A stretch of 52,931 nt of DNA from Verrucomicrobiaceae bacterium. GTDB taxonomy: Bacteria; Verrucomicrobiota; Verrucomicrobiia; Verrucomicrobiales; Verrucomicrobiaceae. The stretch is taken from NCBI GenBank assembly GCA_027487315.1, contig JAIYDW010000255.1, forward strand, positions 1-52,931, written 5' to 3'. The notes beneath the pieces were generated by a model. The model was not told where the DNA came from and made no database searches. It saw only the letters and a list, made by a program, of their open reading frames with translations. Within the stretch, counting starts at the first letter, position 1. Every line of letters starts with the position of its first letter. The position numbers and the translations under genes were made by a program. Shown piece after piece: positions 36,554-46,408 of the stretch.

Positions 36554-37726
36554 ATGACTGACATTCCTAGCAATCGATTTACTTTTGGCGATGGAACTCC
36601 TAGCGTGGGGTCGGAAGGGGTTGACTTGGGGCTCATCAGTCCGATGGAAGCGGTGGCAGCACTGTATTCAACGGATAAGGAAGCATTGGCTGATGCCATT
36701 CTTTCAAGCTTGAGTCAGGTGGTTTTTGGCGTGCGCGCCCCGAAACCTGCGAGTCTGCCACAAAGGGTCATGGCTCGTTTGAGCTACCGTCTTTTGAAGC
36801 GGACGACCGTGCGAGAGAAAGCGGGCAGTGAGGGCGACTCGATTAAGGTGAGGAATCGTCTATTGGAGCGGTCACAGCATCCGTATGCGAAATCACTTTT
36901 GGCGTCTTCGAGCAAGGAAACGGAGGCGCTGGTGGAAGGGGGGGATCCGATGAATGGACCCTACATGATGATTGTTCCCGAGATTCGGGCGAGTGCGGTT
37001 CTTTGGGACAAACTCTTTTTCAATTCGGTGCAGGGCAAGGATGTGCAATTGCGATTCATTTTGGAGACCAAGGCGACCTACCTTGAGGCGAAGGCGAGGC
37101 TGGACAAGGGGATGAACATCCGAATTAAGGCCCTCGCGGCGGGGACGGGATTGAGTTTGATTTTGGCTTATGATCAACTGATTCGCGACGGCTATGATTC
37201 CGAGCGAATCTTTGCGCGGATCACGGATCGCGACGAGTCGAACACTGCAAAGTCGAGTCGACTTCTTGGCAAACTGGCGGTCAAGCGAGGCTGGAGGCTA
37301 GGGGGGGGTAAGGAACCGGGAATTGGGGCTGAAACAGAGGACATTTTTCATGAGGCTGCTTTGGGGGTCGACAGAGGAAATCCCTTCGATGTCGTGACGG
37401 CGGTGGGGATTCTTGAGTATTTGCAGGGATCGACCTGTGAGACGACGGAACAGCGTCATGAGATCGAGGAGATGGAAGAGCCAGCGACGGCTCTGCATCT
37501 AGTGGCGAGGCTGTGTGACATGACTCGCCGAGACGGGTCTCTGATTGTGAACACGTACCGACCTCATTCGAGCACACGGATTTTGGAGTTGTTTGGAAAG
37601 CGTTTTGACTACCGGCATGTGATGAACATGAACGCGCTATTGTCCGGGACGCAGTTTTCTATTCCGATTTTGGTTGGTTTCGGTCATATCTATGACGTCA
37701 AGATTTACAAGAAAGAGGTTCAGTAG
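36554..37726 (+). CDS. Putative class I SAM-dependent methyltransferase-like protein
   Basis: The product has 390 residues and no signal peptide. The first 130 or so residues are helical and charged. The second half has a Rossmann-like order: IRIKALAAGTGLSLILA as a motif I candidate, an acidic end of beta-2 (RITDRDES), FDVVTAVGILEYLQG as motif IV, and GSLIVNTYR near motif VI. That is the pattern of class I methyltransferases, although motif I is degenerate (AAGTG rather than GxGxG). A run of eight G lies in the coding sequence at 37301-37308. The gene is the first of two between gltD and the polyketide synthase and could serve that cluster, but the 166- and 95-base gaps leave this open. Confidence 0.6.
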   Translation: MTDIPSNRFTFGDGTPSVGSEGVDLGLISPMEAVAALYSTDKEALADAILSSLSQVVFGVRAPKPASLPQRVMARLSYRLLKRTTVREKAGSEGDSIKVRNRLLERSQHPYAKSLLASSSKETEALVEGGDPMNGPYMMIVPEIRASAVLWDKLFFNSVQGKDVQLRFILETKATYLEAKARLDKGMNIRIKALAAGTGLSLILAYDQLIRDGYDSERIFARITDRDESNTAKSSRLLGKLAVKRGWRLGGGKEPGIGAETEDIFHEAALGVDRGNPFDVVTAVGILEYLQGSTCETTEQRHEIEEMEEPATALHLVARLCDMTRRDGSLIVNTYRPHSSTRILELFGKRFDYRHVMNMNALLSGTQFSIPILVGFGHIYDVKIYKKEVQ

Positions 37727-37892
37727 AAGGCAGGCTCGCAAGGAATTGGTTGGAATTCGCATGCGATTTGGTTCTTGCCGGGGGCTTTTGATAAATCTGG
37801 CTAGCGGTCTGAAGAAGCGGGCGTAGCTTGTTCAAGGTTGAGCAAAGATTGTCACGATTGAACGTTATTACAGCTAGTCACGTCTTAAGGGT

Positions 37893-38654
37893 ATGCGTTT
37901 ATTTCAATGGATAGGTTTGATTTCGGTGTTGGTTCTTCCGGGGCTGACTTTGGCTGAGGATACGGTCGCCGCCCTCATGAAGCAGGGGAACGCGCACGAC
38001 GAGAAATTTGAGCCGAAGGAAGCCTTGGGCTTTTATTTGGAGGCAGAGAAGATCGAGCCAGAGAACGTCCAACTGCTTCTTTGCATAGCGAGGCAGTATC
38101 GGCACTGGGCGGCGGATTCGGGGACGCTTGCCGAAAAGATCAAACTGAGCCAAACGGGTAAAGACTATGCGAAGCGGGCGCAGGCCCTGGCACCTGGAGA
38201 CGCTGAGGCGCATTTGTCGGTGGCAATTAGTCATGCCAAAATGGCTCCGATTCTGGATAATAAGGAGAAGGTTGAAGCATCACGTGAAGTGCGTGCGGCA
38301 GTGGACAAATCGATCGAATTGGATCCGAAAAAGGATTTCGCTTGGCATATCTTGGGGGGATGGCATCAGAGGCTCGCCGAGTTGGGAACGGTGAAGCGGG
38401 CACTGGCTAAAATGCTGTATGGGGAGATGCCACCTGCCTCAAACGAGGAGGCGGTAAAGTGCTTTGAGAAAGCGATCGAACTCAACCCGAATCGTTCGAT
38501 TCACCATATCGAATTGGGGCGAACCTATGCGCAGATGGGCAAGTCTGAGGAGGCTAGGAAGTGCATTGAGAAGGGATTGGAGATGCCCAATACGGGCAAA
38601 GATGACCAGGAAGTCAAGCAGCGCGGGCGAGAGACACTGGAAGGGCTGAAATAG
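37893..38654 (+). CDS. Secreted TPR protein of the RMD (regulator of microtubule dynamics) type
   Basis: The product has 253 residues with a Sec signal peptide ending LTLA|EDT at residue 21. The rest is helical TPR repeats. The segment WHILGGWHQRLAEL...ALAKMLYGEMPPAS followed by EEAVKCFEKAIELNPN strongly recalls the core of eukaryotic RMDN proteins, which also have WHxLGxW and FGxPPxAT-like motifs. Bacterial homologues are seen in Bacteroidetes and PVC bacteria as secreted TPR proteins of unknown role. Here it would sit in the periplasm and bind a protein partner. It lies 95 bases before the polyketide synthase gene on the same strand. Confidence 0.7.
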   Translation: MRLFQWIGLISVLVLPGLTLAEDTVAALMKQGNAHDEKFEPKEALGFYLEAEKIEPENVQLLLCIARQYRHWAADSGTLAEKIKLSQTGKDYAKRAQALAPGDAEAHLSVAISHAKMAPILDNKEKVEASREVRAAVDKSIELDPKKDFAWHILGGWHQRLAELGTVKRALAKMLYGEMPPASNEEAVKCFEKAIELNPNRSIHHIELGRTYAQMGKSEEARKCIEKGLEMPNTGKDDQEVKQRGRETLEGLK

Positions 38655-38749
38655 AAGGTCCAGGTGAAACCGGGCCGAATCCGAAAGAATGGTTGTTTTG
38701 GCCGACTTTTGACGGCAATATCGACACCCCGTTCAGTCGGATCTATTTT

Positions 38750-41700
38750 ATGCAAAAAGAAGGCATCGCAATCATCGGAATCGGTTGTCGGTTCCCAGGA
38801 GGAATCAACGACACAGAGTCTTTCTGGAAATTATTAATCGAAGGAAGGGACGCTGTAACCGAGGTGCCGGCTGATCGGTGGAATGTTGAGCGGTTTTATG
38901 ATGCTGAACCTGGAATTATTGGGAAATCGATCGCCAAGCGTGGGGGCTTTCTGGACTCGATCGATCAGTTTGACCCTCAGTTTTTCGGGATCTCGCCTCG
39001 TGAGGCTCCATATATTGACCCTCAGCAACGATTGCTCCTTGAGACGGCGTGGGAGGCGATTGAGGACGCGGGGGTGGTGTTGGATTTGGAAAATGGGACG
39101 GACATTGGGGTGTTCATGGGGGTGTCTCACAATGACTACCAGAACATTCAAGGGGGTTCTTCAGACAGATCGGGGATCAGCTCGCATTCACCGACAGGGT
39201 GCGCGCACAGCATCGCGGCGAATCGGATTTCCTATTGCTTCAATTTGAAGGGCCCAAGCATGTCGATGGACACGGCGTGCTCTTCTGCGCTGACGGCGGT
39301 CGCAGTAGCGTGCGAGCAACTGCGTTTGGGACGCTGCCAAATGGCGATGGCGGGTGGGGTGACGATCATGATCACGCCCGATGGGTTCATTGGGTTTTCG
39401 CAAGCGGGGATGCTTTCGCCGGATGGTCGATGTGCCGCGTTTGATGCTTCGGCGAATGGGTTTGTAAGAGGTGAAGGAGCGGGTGTGGTTTTGTTGAAGC
39501 CCTTGGAGCAGGCTCTGGCGGATGGTGATCCGATTCACGGAATCATCGTTGGAACCAGCATGAATCAGGATGGGCATACGAATGGGATATCGTTGCCATG
39601 TCCGGATGCGCAGGCGCGATTGGTTAAGGATGCGTGTGCTGATGCGGGGATTGATCCTGCCCAAATTGGGTATGTGGAGGCTCATGGAACGGGGACTGCG
39701 GTGGGGGATCCGATTGAAGCGACAGCACTGGCCGAGGCGTTGTGCGAGACCCGGAAGGTGCCGTTGGCGATGGGTTCAGTGAAAACAAACCTGGGCCATT
39801 TGGAGACCGCTGCTGGAGTGGTCGGTTTGGTCAAGGGATTGCTGGTGCTGAAGCATCGTCAGATTCCCGCGAGTCTGCACTTTGACACGCCGAGTGAGCA
39901 CATTGATTTTGAGGCTTTGAAGCTGCGGGTGCCGACGAGTTTGGAGGCATTCCCAGAAATTCCCGGGCCGTGTCTGGTGGGGGTGAATTCGTTTGGATTT
40001 GGTGGTGCGAATTCGCATGTGATCTTGCAGGAAGCGCCTGCACTGAAGAACGTGAAGCATGAGCCGGTGTCGGCCTCAAGACCTTGGCCGTTTGTGTTTT
40101 CGGCGCGGTCTGAGAAAGCTTTGGCTGATGGAGCCTTGCGGCTGAGCGAGTGGATTGAGGATCACTCGAAGAGCAATGGCAAATCGCCAATGTTGCCAGC
40201 CCTGGTTTACAACCTGGGAGCGCGGCGCAATCATCATGCGTATCGAATCACTTCACTTGCGAGGACGACGGAGGAATTGGTGCAGGAGTTGCATGCCTAT
40301 GCGGCGGATCCGTCGAGCAGTCCGTTCACCAGTTCGTTCACGCCTCGCCCCGAGCGTGCGTTGCGAGTTGGTTTTGTGATGAGTGGTCAGGGGCCGCAAT
40401 GGTGGGGGATGGGCCGGGAATTGATGGTCCATGAGCCGGTGTTTCGGCGGACGATGGAGGCATGCGCGGCGGCGATGAAGCCGTATGCAAGCTTTTCACT
40501 TTTGGAAGAACTTGGGAGGGATGAGGCGGATTCGAGGATGCAGCAGACTGAGATTGCGCAGCCGGCGATTTTTGCGATGCAGCTGTCTTTGGCGGAGCTT
40601 TGGAAATCGAAGGGGGTTCAGCCCGCGGCGATTGTTGGGCACAGTGTGGGAGAGATTGCCGCGGCGTGTGCGGCGGGCATGTTGAGTCTTGAAGAAGGTG
40701 CGCGTGTGATTGTGCTGCGGGCGCGCTTGATGCATGAGTGCGCGCGTGGAGACGGCACCATGCTGGCGGTTGGTTTGACTGAAGAGGATGCGTTGGCGGT
40801 GATTGCCAAACATGATCGCACGGTGAGCATTGCTGCTTTCAATGGACCGAAGTCCTTGACCTTGTCGGGGCCAAAGAGCTCTCTGGAGGCGATCCAGGCG
40901 GAGCTTGAAGGGCGGTCGGTTTTTGCCCGATTCGTGCGGGTGGATCATCCTTTCCACCATGCGATGATGCAGCCAGCGGCGGATGCTTTGACGGCGGCGT
41001 TAAAGGACTTGAAGCCGGAAGCTGAGACGGTGCCCTTTTTTAGCACGGTGAGTGGTCAGCGTTGCTCCGGGGCGGAGTGTGTGGCGGCGCATTGGGGGCG
41101 CGGCATTCGGCAGGCGGTTCAATTTGTGTCAGCGGTCAATGCGGTGGCTGATTTTGGAGTGGATGTGTGGTTGGAAATCAGCTCGCATCCGGCGCTTTCC
41201 ATGTCGATCCAAGAGTGTCTTGGAGCGCGCAATCAAAAAGCCCCGGTGACGGCTTCGGTTCGCCGTGAGCGCGAGTTCGAGACCTTTTTGGATGCGGTTC
41301 TGGCGCTGCATCGCGCGGGAGTGGTGGTGGATTTTGCAGCGATGACGCCGTCGCGTGAGTTGCTTTCTTTGCCAGCCTATGCGTGGGATCGGAGCCGTTG
41401 GTGGCACGAGTCGAGTGAATTGAGGGACGGGCGTTTGTCTCCTGGAGGGAAGGGGCTTTTGGATTCGCGGATGCCGAGGGCAACGCCGACATGGGTGACT
41501 CGCTTCGACAGCCGACACATGTCGTATTTGCGCGACCATAAGGTCGACACGCACATTGTTTTTCCAGGGGCTGGATTTGTTGAGATGGCCTTGGAGGCGG
41601 GAGTGCAGTTGTTTGAGGGGCGGCCCTTTGCGATTGAGGATTTTGAAATTCGCAAACCTCTGATTTTGCCGGATCCACCGACGGGTTTGACGATGGAACT

Positions 41701-44700
41701 GACCTATGAGCCGAACGAGCGGACGTTTACGATTCAAAGCAAATTTGAGCAGGCGGCGTCCTGGTCTGTGCATGTCGTTGGTTCGATGAGAAGTGAGCGA
41801 ACCGAGTCCACGTTTGCTCAAACGGTCTGGCAGGCGCCGGGCGCTGACGAGGAAGCGGAAGGGGTTGGGCAATTCTATGGTCACATGAGCGACCTGGGAC
41901 TGCGCTACGGGGAAGAGTTTCGGGCAGTGAGGGAATTGGCTGCTGGGGGAGGGAAGTCCACGGGCAAGGTGGCGTTGACGGAAGCAACTGGAAAGCGAGC
42001 CGCCGAGTATGCCTTGCATCCGGTGCTGCTGGATGCCGCGCTGCACGTGTTTTCCGCAGGTGCGAAAACGGTGGAAGATCGCAAGGCGAAGATGAAGCTG
42101 CCTGTTCGATTTGCGAAGATCCTTTTCCTGCGTTCGCCAGGGGCGTCGAGCCGGGTCAATGCGCGGGTTTTGCACTTCAACGAGGAACTGATTGAGGGGC
42201 GGATTGCGCTCTATGATGACGCGGGTCAGCCTTGCGTTCTTGTGGACGGGTTCCGTGCGATCAGCATGGCGGCGGCCCGTCGCCCGGGGGCTTCTGGAGG
42301 TGGGCGTGACTTGCTGTATCACGTGGATTGGGAGCGGTCGCAATCGACGACTGCCCCTTCGAAGATTGCTCCCGTTCCGCTAAAACAACTGCACAACACG
42401 GCGACTGCCACTCTTGAAGAGATTTTGAGTGTCCGCGGGCGTGAGGAGCTTGAGGGGGTTTTGAGGGCGGAGGATGAACTGGCTGCGGCGCAGATTGCGT
42501 CCGGGTTGGCGGCGATGGGTGTGAGTGAAAAACTCAAGGCTGGATTCAGTGCGGAATCGCTGGGTGTTGCGCCGGGTATGCAGACGGTATTCGGGCGGTT
42601 GATGTCGAAGCTGGTGGGACGCGGTCTGTTGACGGGCAAAGGAGGCAAGTTCAAGGCGACGGCCGCCTTTGGACAGGCTGCCGAGTCGGCGAATGGACTG
42701 TTGAAGTACTTTGTTGAGAATCATCCGGGGCATTTGCCTGAAGGATTGTTGTGTGAATCCACTTGCGCGGAATTGGGTCCGATCCTGCGGGGCGAAAAAG
42801 ACGCTGTGCAGATTTTGTTCAGCGGGCCCGGGGCCGAATTGCTGGATCAGTTTTATGGTGACGGGCTTCTGGCAAGTCACTGGATGGCAGCGATTACGAG
42901 CGCTGTTCAGGAGTCGGCCCGTCAGTTGCCTGAGGGGCGTGGATTGCGGATTCTGGAGGTTGGTGCCGGCACGGCGGGTCTGGCAGCGCAATTGCTGCCG
43001 CTCATTGAGCGCGGAGTGCACCACTACACGTTCACCGATGTTTCTGCCGGGTTCTTCCCCAGTGCCAACCAGAAGTTGGCGGCGTATCCCGAGGTCGATT
43101 ACAAGATCTTCGATTTGGAGAAGTCGCCCATTGATCAGGGATTTGAGGAGGGGAGCTATGATTTCATTGTGGGAACCAATGTGCTGCATGCCGTGGCGGA
43201 TGTGCGGGTGACCCTGGCTGGGCTGCTTGAAGTGTTGAAGCCTGGTGGGACTTTGATGTTCATGGATGTGGCGACGCCGCAGCTTTGGACGGAAGCGGTG
43301 TTTGGATTGACGAGTGGCTGGTGGCATCTCACGGACCGTGACTTGCGGCCCGAGCAACCGCTTTTGCAGCGGGCTCAATGGGAGGCGGTGCTGCGCGAAG
43401 TGGGCTTTGCAGAAACGCTTTCGATGCCAGGTCTGATGGGACCTGATGGCGAAGGACAGATTGCGATTCTTGCCCGGAAGGCTGAATTGGTCGGCGATGC
43501 CGATGTGCAAGCGGTTGAGACCGATGCAGGTGTTGAGTCATCGTGGGTGGTGTTTGCAGACGAGGGCGGTGTGGGTGCCCAATTGGCGGCTCGCGTGAAA
43601 GCGGCAGGGGCACGTTGCCGAGTTGTTCAGCGTGGCAAGTCTTTCAAGCAGGTGGGCGATTTGTACACGCTGCGTTCCGATCAGGTCGAGGATTACAAGA
43701 AGTTGTTCGCCGAGATGTTGGTGGACGCGCCACCTGAGCATCTGGTTTATTTGTGGTCGCTGGATGAGAAGACGGGAATGGGTGCGGACGATTCCTTGAT
43801 GGGGATTGACGCCTTGTTGCATCTGACGCATGCCCTGGAGGAATCCATGGCGGTGGCGAAACTGCGGATGGATCTGGTCACTCGGGGTGCGCAACCGGTT
43901 GGGGCGGAGATGGGGGCGACGGCCGTGGCGCAAGCGCCAGCGATTGGGATTTTCCGGGTGATTTTGGGCGAGCACCCGAACTTTGCCTGCCGCGGCATTG
44001 ACCTGCCACCTGTGGCGGCTGATTCGGATTTGGAATTGCTTTGGAATGAGTTGCTGATGGAGAACTCAGAACGGGAAGTGGCGTTGAGGGGCGAAGCACG
44101 TTATGCGCAACGTCTGTCGCGCGGGCTTTCAACGCGTGAGCAACGGTTGGACGCGTCGGTGCCGCTGCGTTTGGAATCGAAAGAGCGGGGATTGCTAGAC
44201 AGCTTGAAGTTCACGGCGTTCCCAATGCCGGTTTGTTCTCCAGATGAGGTGCTGATCAAGGTCAAGGCAGCCGGGATGAACTTCCGGGATGTGCTGAAAG
44301 CCTTGGCGCTTTATCCTGCTGAGACCATTGATGCGCGCATTTTTGGTGACGAGATTGCCGGGGAAGTGGTGGCAGTGGGTTCGGAAGTGAAGCACCTCGC
44401 GCCAGGGGATCGTGCCTTTGGTCTGGCGGTGTTTGGCTTGGCAACCCACAGTTTAGCGCGTGCGGCAGACGTGAGGCCGATTCCGGGTGACTTGACATTC
44501 GAGGAGGCGGCGACGCTTCCGGTTGTGTTCATGACGGCATGGCACGCACTCAAGACGGTGGCACGGATGAAAGCAGGAGAGGTGATCCTGGTGCATGCGG
44601 GCGCAGGTGGTGTAGGCATGGCGGCGATTCAGATTGCGCACCATTTGGGCGCTGATGTGATCGCTTCTGCGGGTAGTGCGACGAAGCGTGCTTTGTTGAA

Positions 44701-46405
44701 GACCCTGGGTGTCAAATATGTGATCGATTCCAGAAAGGGAGACTTTACGGAGACGGTGATGGATCTGACAGCGGGACGGGGTGTCGATGTGGTGCTGAAT
44801 GCGCTGGCGTCGGAAGCGATCCCGATGGGACTGTCTTGTTTGGCCGAGTTTGGGCGGTTTATTGAAATCGGCAAACGTGACATCTATCAAAACTCTCGTC
44901 TGCCGCTGTGGGCGCTGCGTCGCAATGCCTCGTTCCATGTGGTAGCGATGGATGCGGTGTTTGCTGGGGACGCGGAGCAGACCCGCGAATTGATGGCGGA
45001 GATTTCCGGATTGGTGGAGCAGGGAGCGTTGACAGCGCTGCCGTATCGCTCATTCCCTGCAAGTCGGATTGATGCGGCATTCCGGTTGATGGCGGGAGGC
45101 AAGCACACTGGGAAAGTGGTGGTGGCGTTTGCCGACTCGTTTGTGCAGCACCGAGGGGAGCCGCCCCTGCCTCCATTTGAAGTGAAGGCGGATGGAGCTT
45201 ACCTGATCACGGGTGGCTTTGGTGGGTTTGGCAAAGTGTTGTCCGAATGGTTGGTGGAATGCGGAGCGAAGCATTTGGTGTTGTCGAGTCGAAGCGGAGC
45301 GTCCACACCTGAGGCCCAGGCCTTTGTGGACAAGCTAACGGCTGACGGGATCAAGATCACGGTGATCAAGGCCGATATTGGTGTGCCAAAGGATGTGAAG
45401 AGCCTGATCAAGAAGGCTGCATCAGGCAAGATTCCTCTGAAAGGGGTGTTCCATCTGGCCATGGTCATTGATGACGCGCCATTGTCCGCGCTGACCCCTG
45501 AGCGGTTGCGAGTGGTGATGGCTCCGAAAGCTCATGGGGCGTGGTTGCTCCATGAGGAGACGAAGGCGATGAATCTGGATTGTTTTGTGATGTTCTCGTC
45601 GGTTTCGAGCATCTTTGGGAATCCGGCCCAGGGCAATTATGCGGCGGCGAACGCGTTCCTTGATTCGCTGGCTCATCATCGACGTGCGCTTGGACTTCCG
45701 GCTTTGGCGATCAACTGGGGTGTGTTGGGCGGCGAAGGCTATGTGGCACGCAACGGGCGTGTGGCGGAGTTCCTGGCGCGTCAGGGCACGGCGGCATTGA
45801 CTCCGAAGGAGGTGACCTCTTTGATGGAGTCGTTCCTGACAGCGAATGCGACTCAGATGGCGGCGATCCGAGTGGATTGGGCCAAGTGGCGTCAGTCGTT
45901 CCGGGGGATGCAGGACAATCCGCTGGTGCAGCGCATTTTTGAATCGGGAGTTGAGGTTCAGGAGTCGGGCGGCGGCAGCAGTGACTGGCGTCAGAAGATT
46001 CAGTCGGCGGGTCCAGATGAGCGTGAAGACGTGATTGGGCAAGCGGTTCGGGATGTTGTGGGGTCGGTTCTTCGGGTGAAACCTGACAGTCTGCGCAATG
46101 ATCAACCGCTGACGGATCTCGGATTGGATTCGTTGATGGGGGTCGAGATTGAAAACCTACTGGAGAGTTCGGTGGGTGTGGCCTTGCCGCCAACGAGTTT
46201 GATGCGAGCGAGGACGATTGGGCAGATTGCGTCGCTCATGTCGGAGCACCTTGGCGGTGCGGATGCGGGTGCGACAGCGGCGAAGCCGGTCGTGGTGGAG
46301 TCTGCTCCAGTTGCCGAAGTGGATCTGGATGCGCTTTCCGATGAGGAGATCGACAACCTTCTAGGTGGGGCACTTGGAGACGAGGTGGAGGCAGCACGCG
46401 CCTGA
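38750..46405 (+). CDS. Single-module highly reducing type I polyketide synthase with C-methyltransferase
   Basis: The product has 2551 residues from ATG 38750 (MQKEGIAIIGIGCRFPGG); a TTG frame start 19 codons upstream is unlikely. Domains (approximate residues): KS 5-427, with Cys177 in DTACSSAL plus HGTGT and NLGH; AT 539-829, with Ser632 in GHSVGE and an HPFHH motif closer to malonyl than methylmalonyl ATs; DH 904-1174, His930 and Asp1095; cMT 1310-1577, with ILEVGAGTAG near 1401; a structural KR-like linker; ER 1804-2127, with AGAGGVG and Tyr1855; KR 2144-2347, with GGFGGFG, Tyr2297 and an Asp-containing IDDAPL motif; ACP 2421-2502, with pantetheine Ser2461 in LGLDSLM. All catalytic residues are present. 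There is no thioesterase and no docking domain. It likely works iteratively to build a saturated, methyl-branched acyl chain. The next gene, 3 bases on, is the candidate release enzyme. Confidence 0.93.
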   Translation: MQKEGIAIIGIGCRFPGGINDTESFWKLLIEGRDAVTEVPADRWNVERFYDAEPGIIGKSIAKRGGFLDSIDQFDPQFFGISPREAPYIDPQQRLLLETAWEAIEDAGVVLDLENGTDIGVFMGVSHNDYQNIQGGSSDRSGISSHSPTGCAHSIAANRISYCFNLKGPSMSMDTACSSALTAVAVACEQLRLGRCQMAMAGGVTIMITPDGFIGFSQAGMLSPDGRCAAFDASANGFVRGEGAGVVLLKPLEQALADGDPIHGIIVGTSMNQDGHTNGISLPCPDAQARLVKDACADAGIDPAQIGYVEAHGTGTAVGDPIEATALAEALCETRKVPLAMGSVKTNLGHLETAAGVVGLVKGLLVLKHRQIPASLHFDTPSEHIDFEALKLRVPTSLEAFPEIPGPCLVGVNSFGFGGANSHVILQEAPALKNVKHEPVSASRPWPFVFSARSEKALADGALRLSEWIEDHSKSNGKSPMLPALVYNLGARRNHHAYRITSLARTTEELVQELHAYAADPSSSPFTSSFTPRPERALRVGFVMSGQGPQWWGMGRELMVHEPVFRRTMEACAAAMKPYASFSLLEELGRDEADSRMQQTEIAQPAIFAMQLSLAELWKSKGVQPAAIVGHSVGEIAAACAAGMLSLEEGARVIVLRARLMHECARGDGTMLAVGLTEEDALAVIAKHDRTVSIAAFNGPKSLTLSGPKSSLEAIQAELEGRSVFARFVRVDHPFHHAMMQPAADALTAALKDLKPEAETVPFFSTVSGQRCSGAECVAAHWGRGIRQAVQFVSAVNAVADFGVDVWLEISSHPALSMSIQECLGARNQKAPVTASVRREREFETFLDAVLALHRAGVVVDFAAMTPSRELLSLPAYAWDRSRWWHESSELRDGRLSPGGKGLLDSRMPRATPTWVTRFDSRHMSYLRDHKVDTHIVFPGAGFVEMALEAGVQLFEGRPFAIEDFEIRKPLILPDPPTGLTMELTYEPNERTFTIQSKFEQAASWSVHVVGSMRSERTESTFAQTVWQAPGADEEAEGVGQFYGHMSDLGLRYGEEFRAVRELAAGGGKSTGKVALTEATGKRAAEYALHPVLLDAALHVFSAGAKTVEDRKAKMKLPVRFAKILFLRSPGASSRVNARVLHFNEELIEGRIALYDDAGQPCVLVDGFRAISMAAARRPGASGGGRDLLYHVDWERSQSTTAPSKIAPVPLKQLHNTATATLEEILSVRGREELEGVLRAEDELAAAQIASGLAAMGVSEKLKAGFSAESLGVAPGMQTVFGRLMSKLVGRGLLTGKGGKFKATAAFGQAAESANGLLKYFVENHPGHLPEGLLCESTCAELGPILRGEKDAVQILFSGPGAELLDQFYGDGLLASHWMAAITSAVQESARQLPEGRGLRILEVGAGTAGLAAQLLPLIERGVHHYTFTDVSAGFFPSANQKLAAYPEVDYKIFDLEKSPIDQGFEEGSYDFIVGTNVLHAVADVRVTLAGLLEVLKPGGTLMFMDVATPQLWTEAVFGLTSGWWHLTDRDLRPEQPLLQRAQWEAVLREVGFAETLSMPGLMGPDGEGQIAILARKAELVGDADVQAVETDAGVESSWVVFADEGGVGAQLAARVKAAGARCRVVQRGKSFKQVGDLYTLRSDQVEDYKKLFAEMLVDAPPEHLVYLWSLDEKTGMGADDSLMGIDALLHLTHALEESMAVAKLRMDLVTRGAQPVGAEMGATAVAQAPAIGIFRVILGEHPNFACRGIDLPPVAADSDLELLWNELLMENSEREVALRGEARYAQRLSRGLSTREQRLDASVPLRLESKERGLLDSLKFTAFPMPVCSPDEVLIKVKAAGMNFRDVLKALALYPAETIDARIFGDEIAGEVVAVGSEVKHLAPGDRAFGLAVFGLATHSLARAADVRPIPGDLTFEEAATLPVVFMTAWHALKTVARMKAGEVILVHAGAGGVGMAAIQIAHHLGADVIASAGSATKRALLKTLGVKYVIDSRKGDFTETVMDLTAGRGVDVVLNALASEAIPMGLSCLAEFGRFIEIGKRDIYQNSRLPLWALRRNASFHVVAMDAVFAGDAEQTRELMAEISGLVEQGALTALPYRSFPASRIDAAFRLMAGGKHTGKVVVAFADSFVQHRGEPPLPPFEVKADGAYLITGGFGGFGKVLSEWLVECGAKHLVLSSRSGASTPEAQAFVDKLTADGIKITVIKADIGVPKDVKSLIKKAASGKIPLKGVFHLAMVIDDAPLSALTPERLRVVMAPKAHGAWLLHEETKAMNLDCFVMFSSVSSIFGNPAQGNYAAANAFLDSLAHHRRALGLPALAINWGVLGGEGYVARNGRVAEFLARQGTAALTPKEVTSLMESFLTANATQMAAIRVDWAKWRQSFRGMQDNPLVQRIFESGVEVQESGGGSSDWRQKIQSAGPDEREDVIGQAVRDVVGSVLRVKPDSLRNDQPLTDLGLDSLMGVEIENLLESSVGVALPPTSLMRARTIGQIASLMSEHLGGADAGATAAKPVVVESAPVAEVDLDALSDEEIDNLLGGALGDEVEAARA

Positions 46406-46408
46406 TTC

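Noticed and set aside
38693-38749. Upstream TTG start adding 19 residues to the polyketide synthase
   Set aside because: KS domains normally begin within a few residues of the IAIIG motif, and ATG 38750 gives exactly that.
41129-42343. 404-codon minus-strand ORF opposite the polyketide synthase
   Set aside because: It is antisense to the AT-DH region and its composition (Arg, His and Pro rich) is that of a shadow frame.
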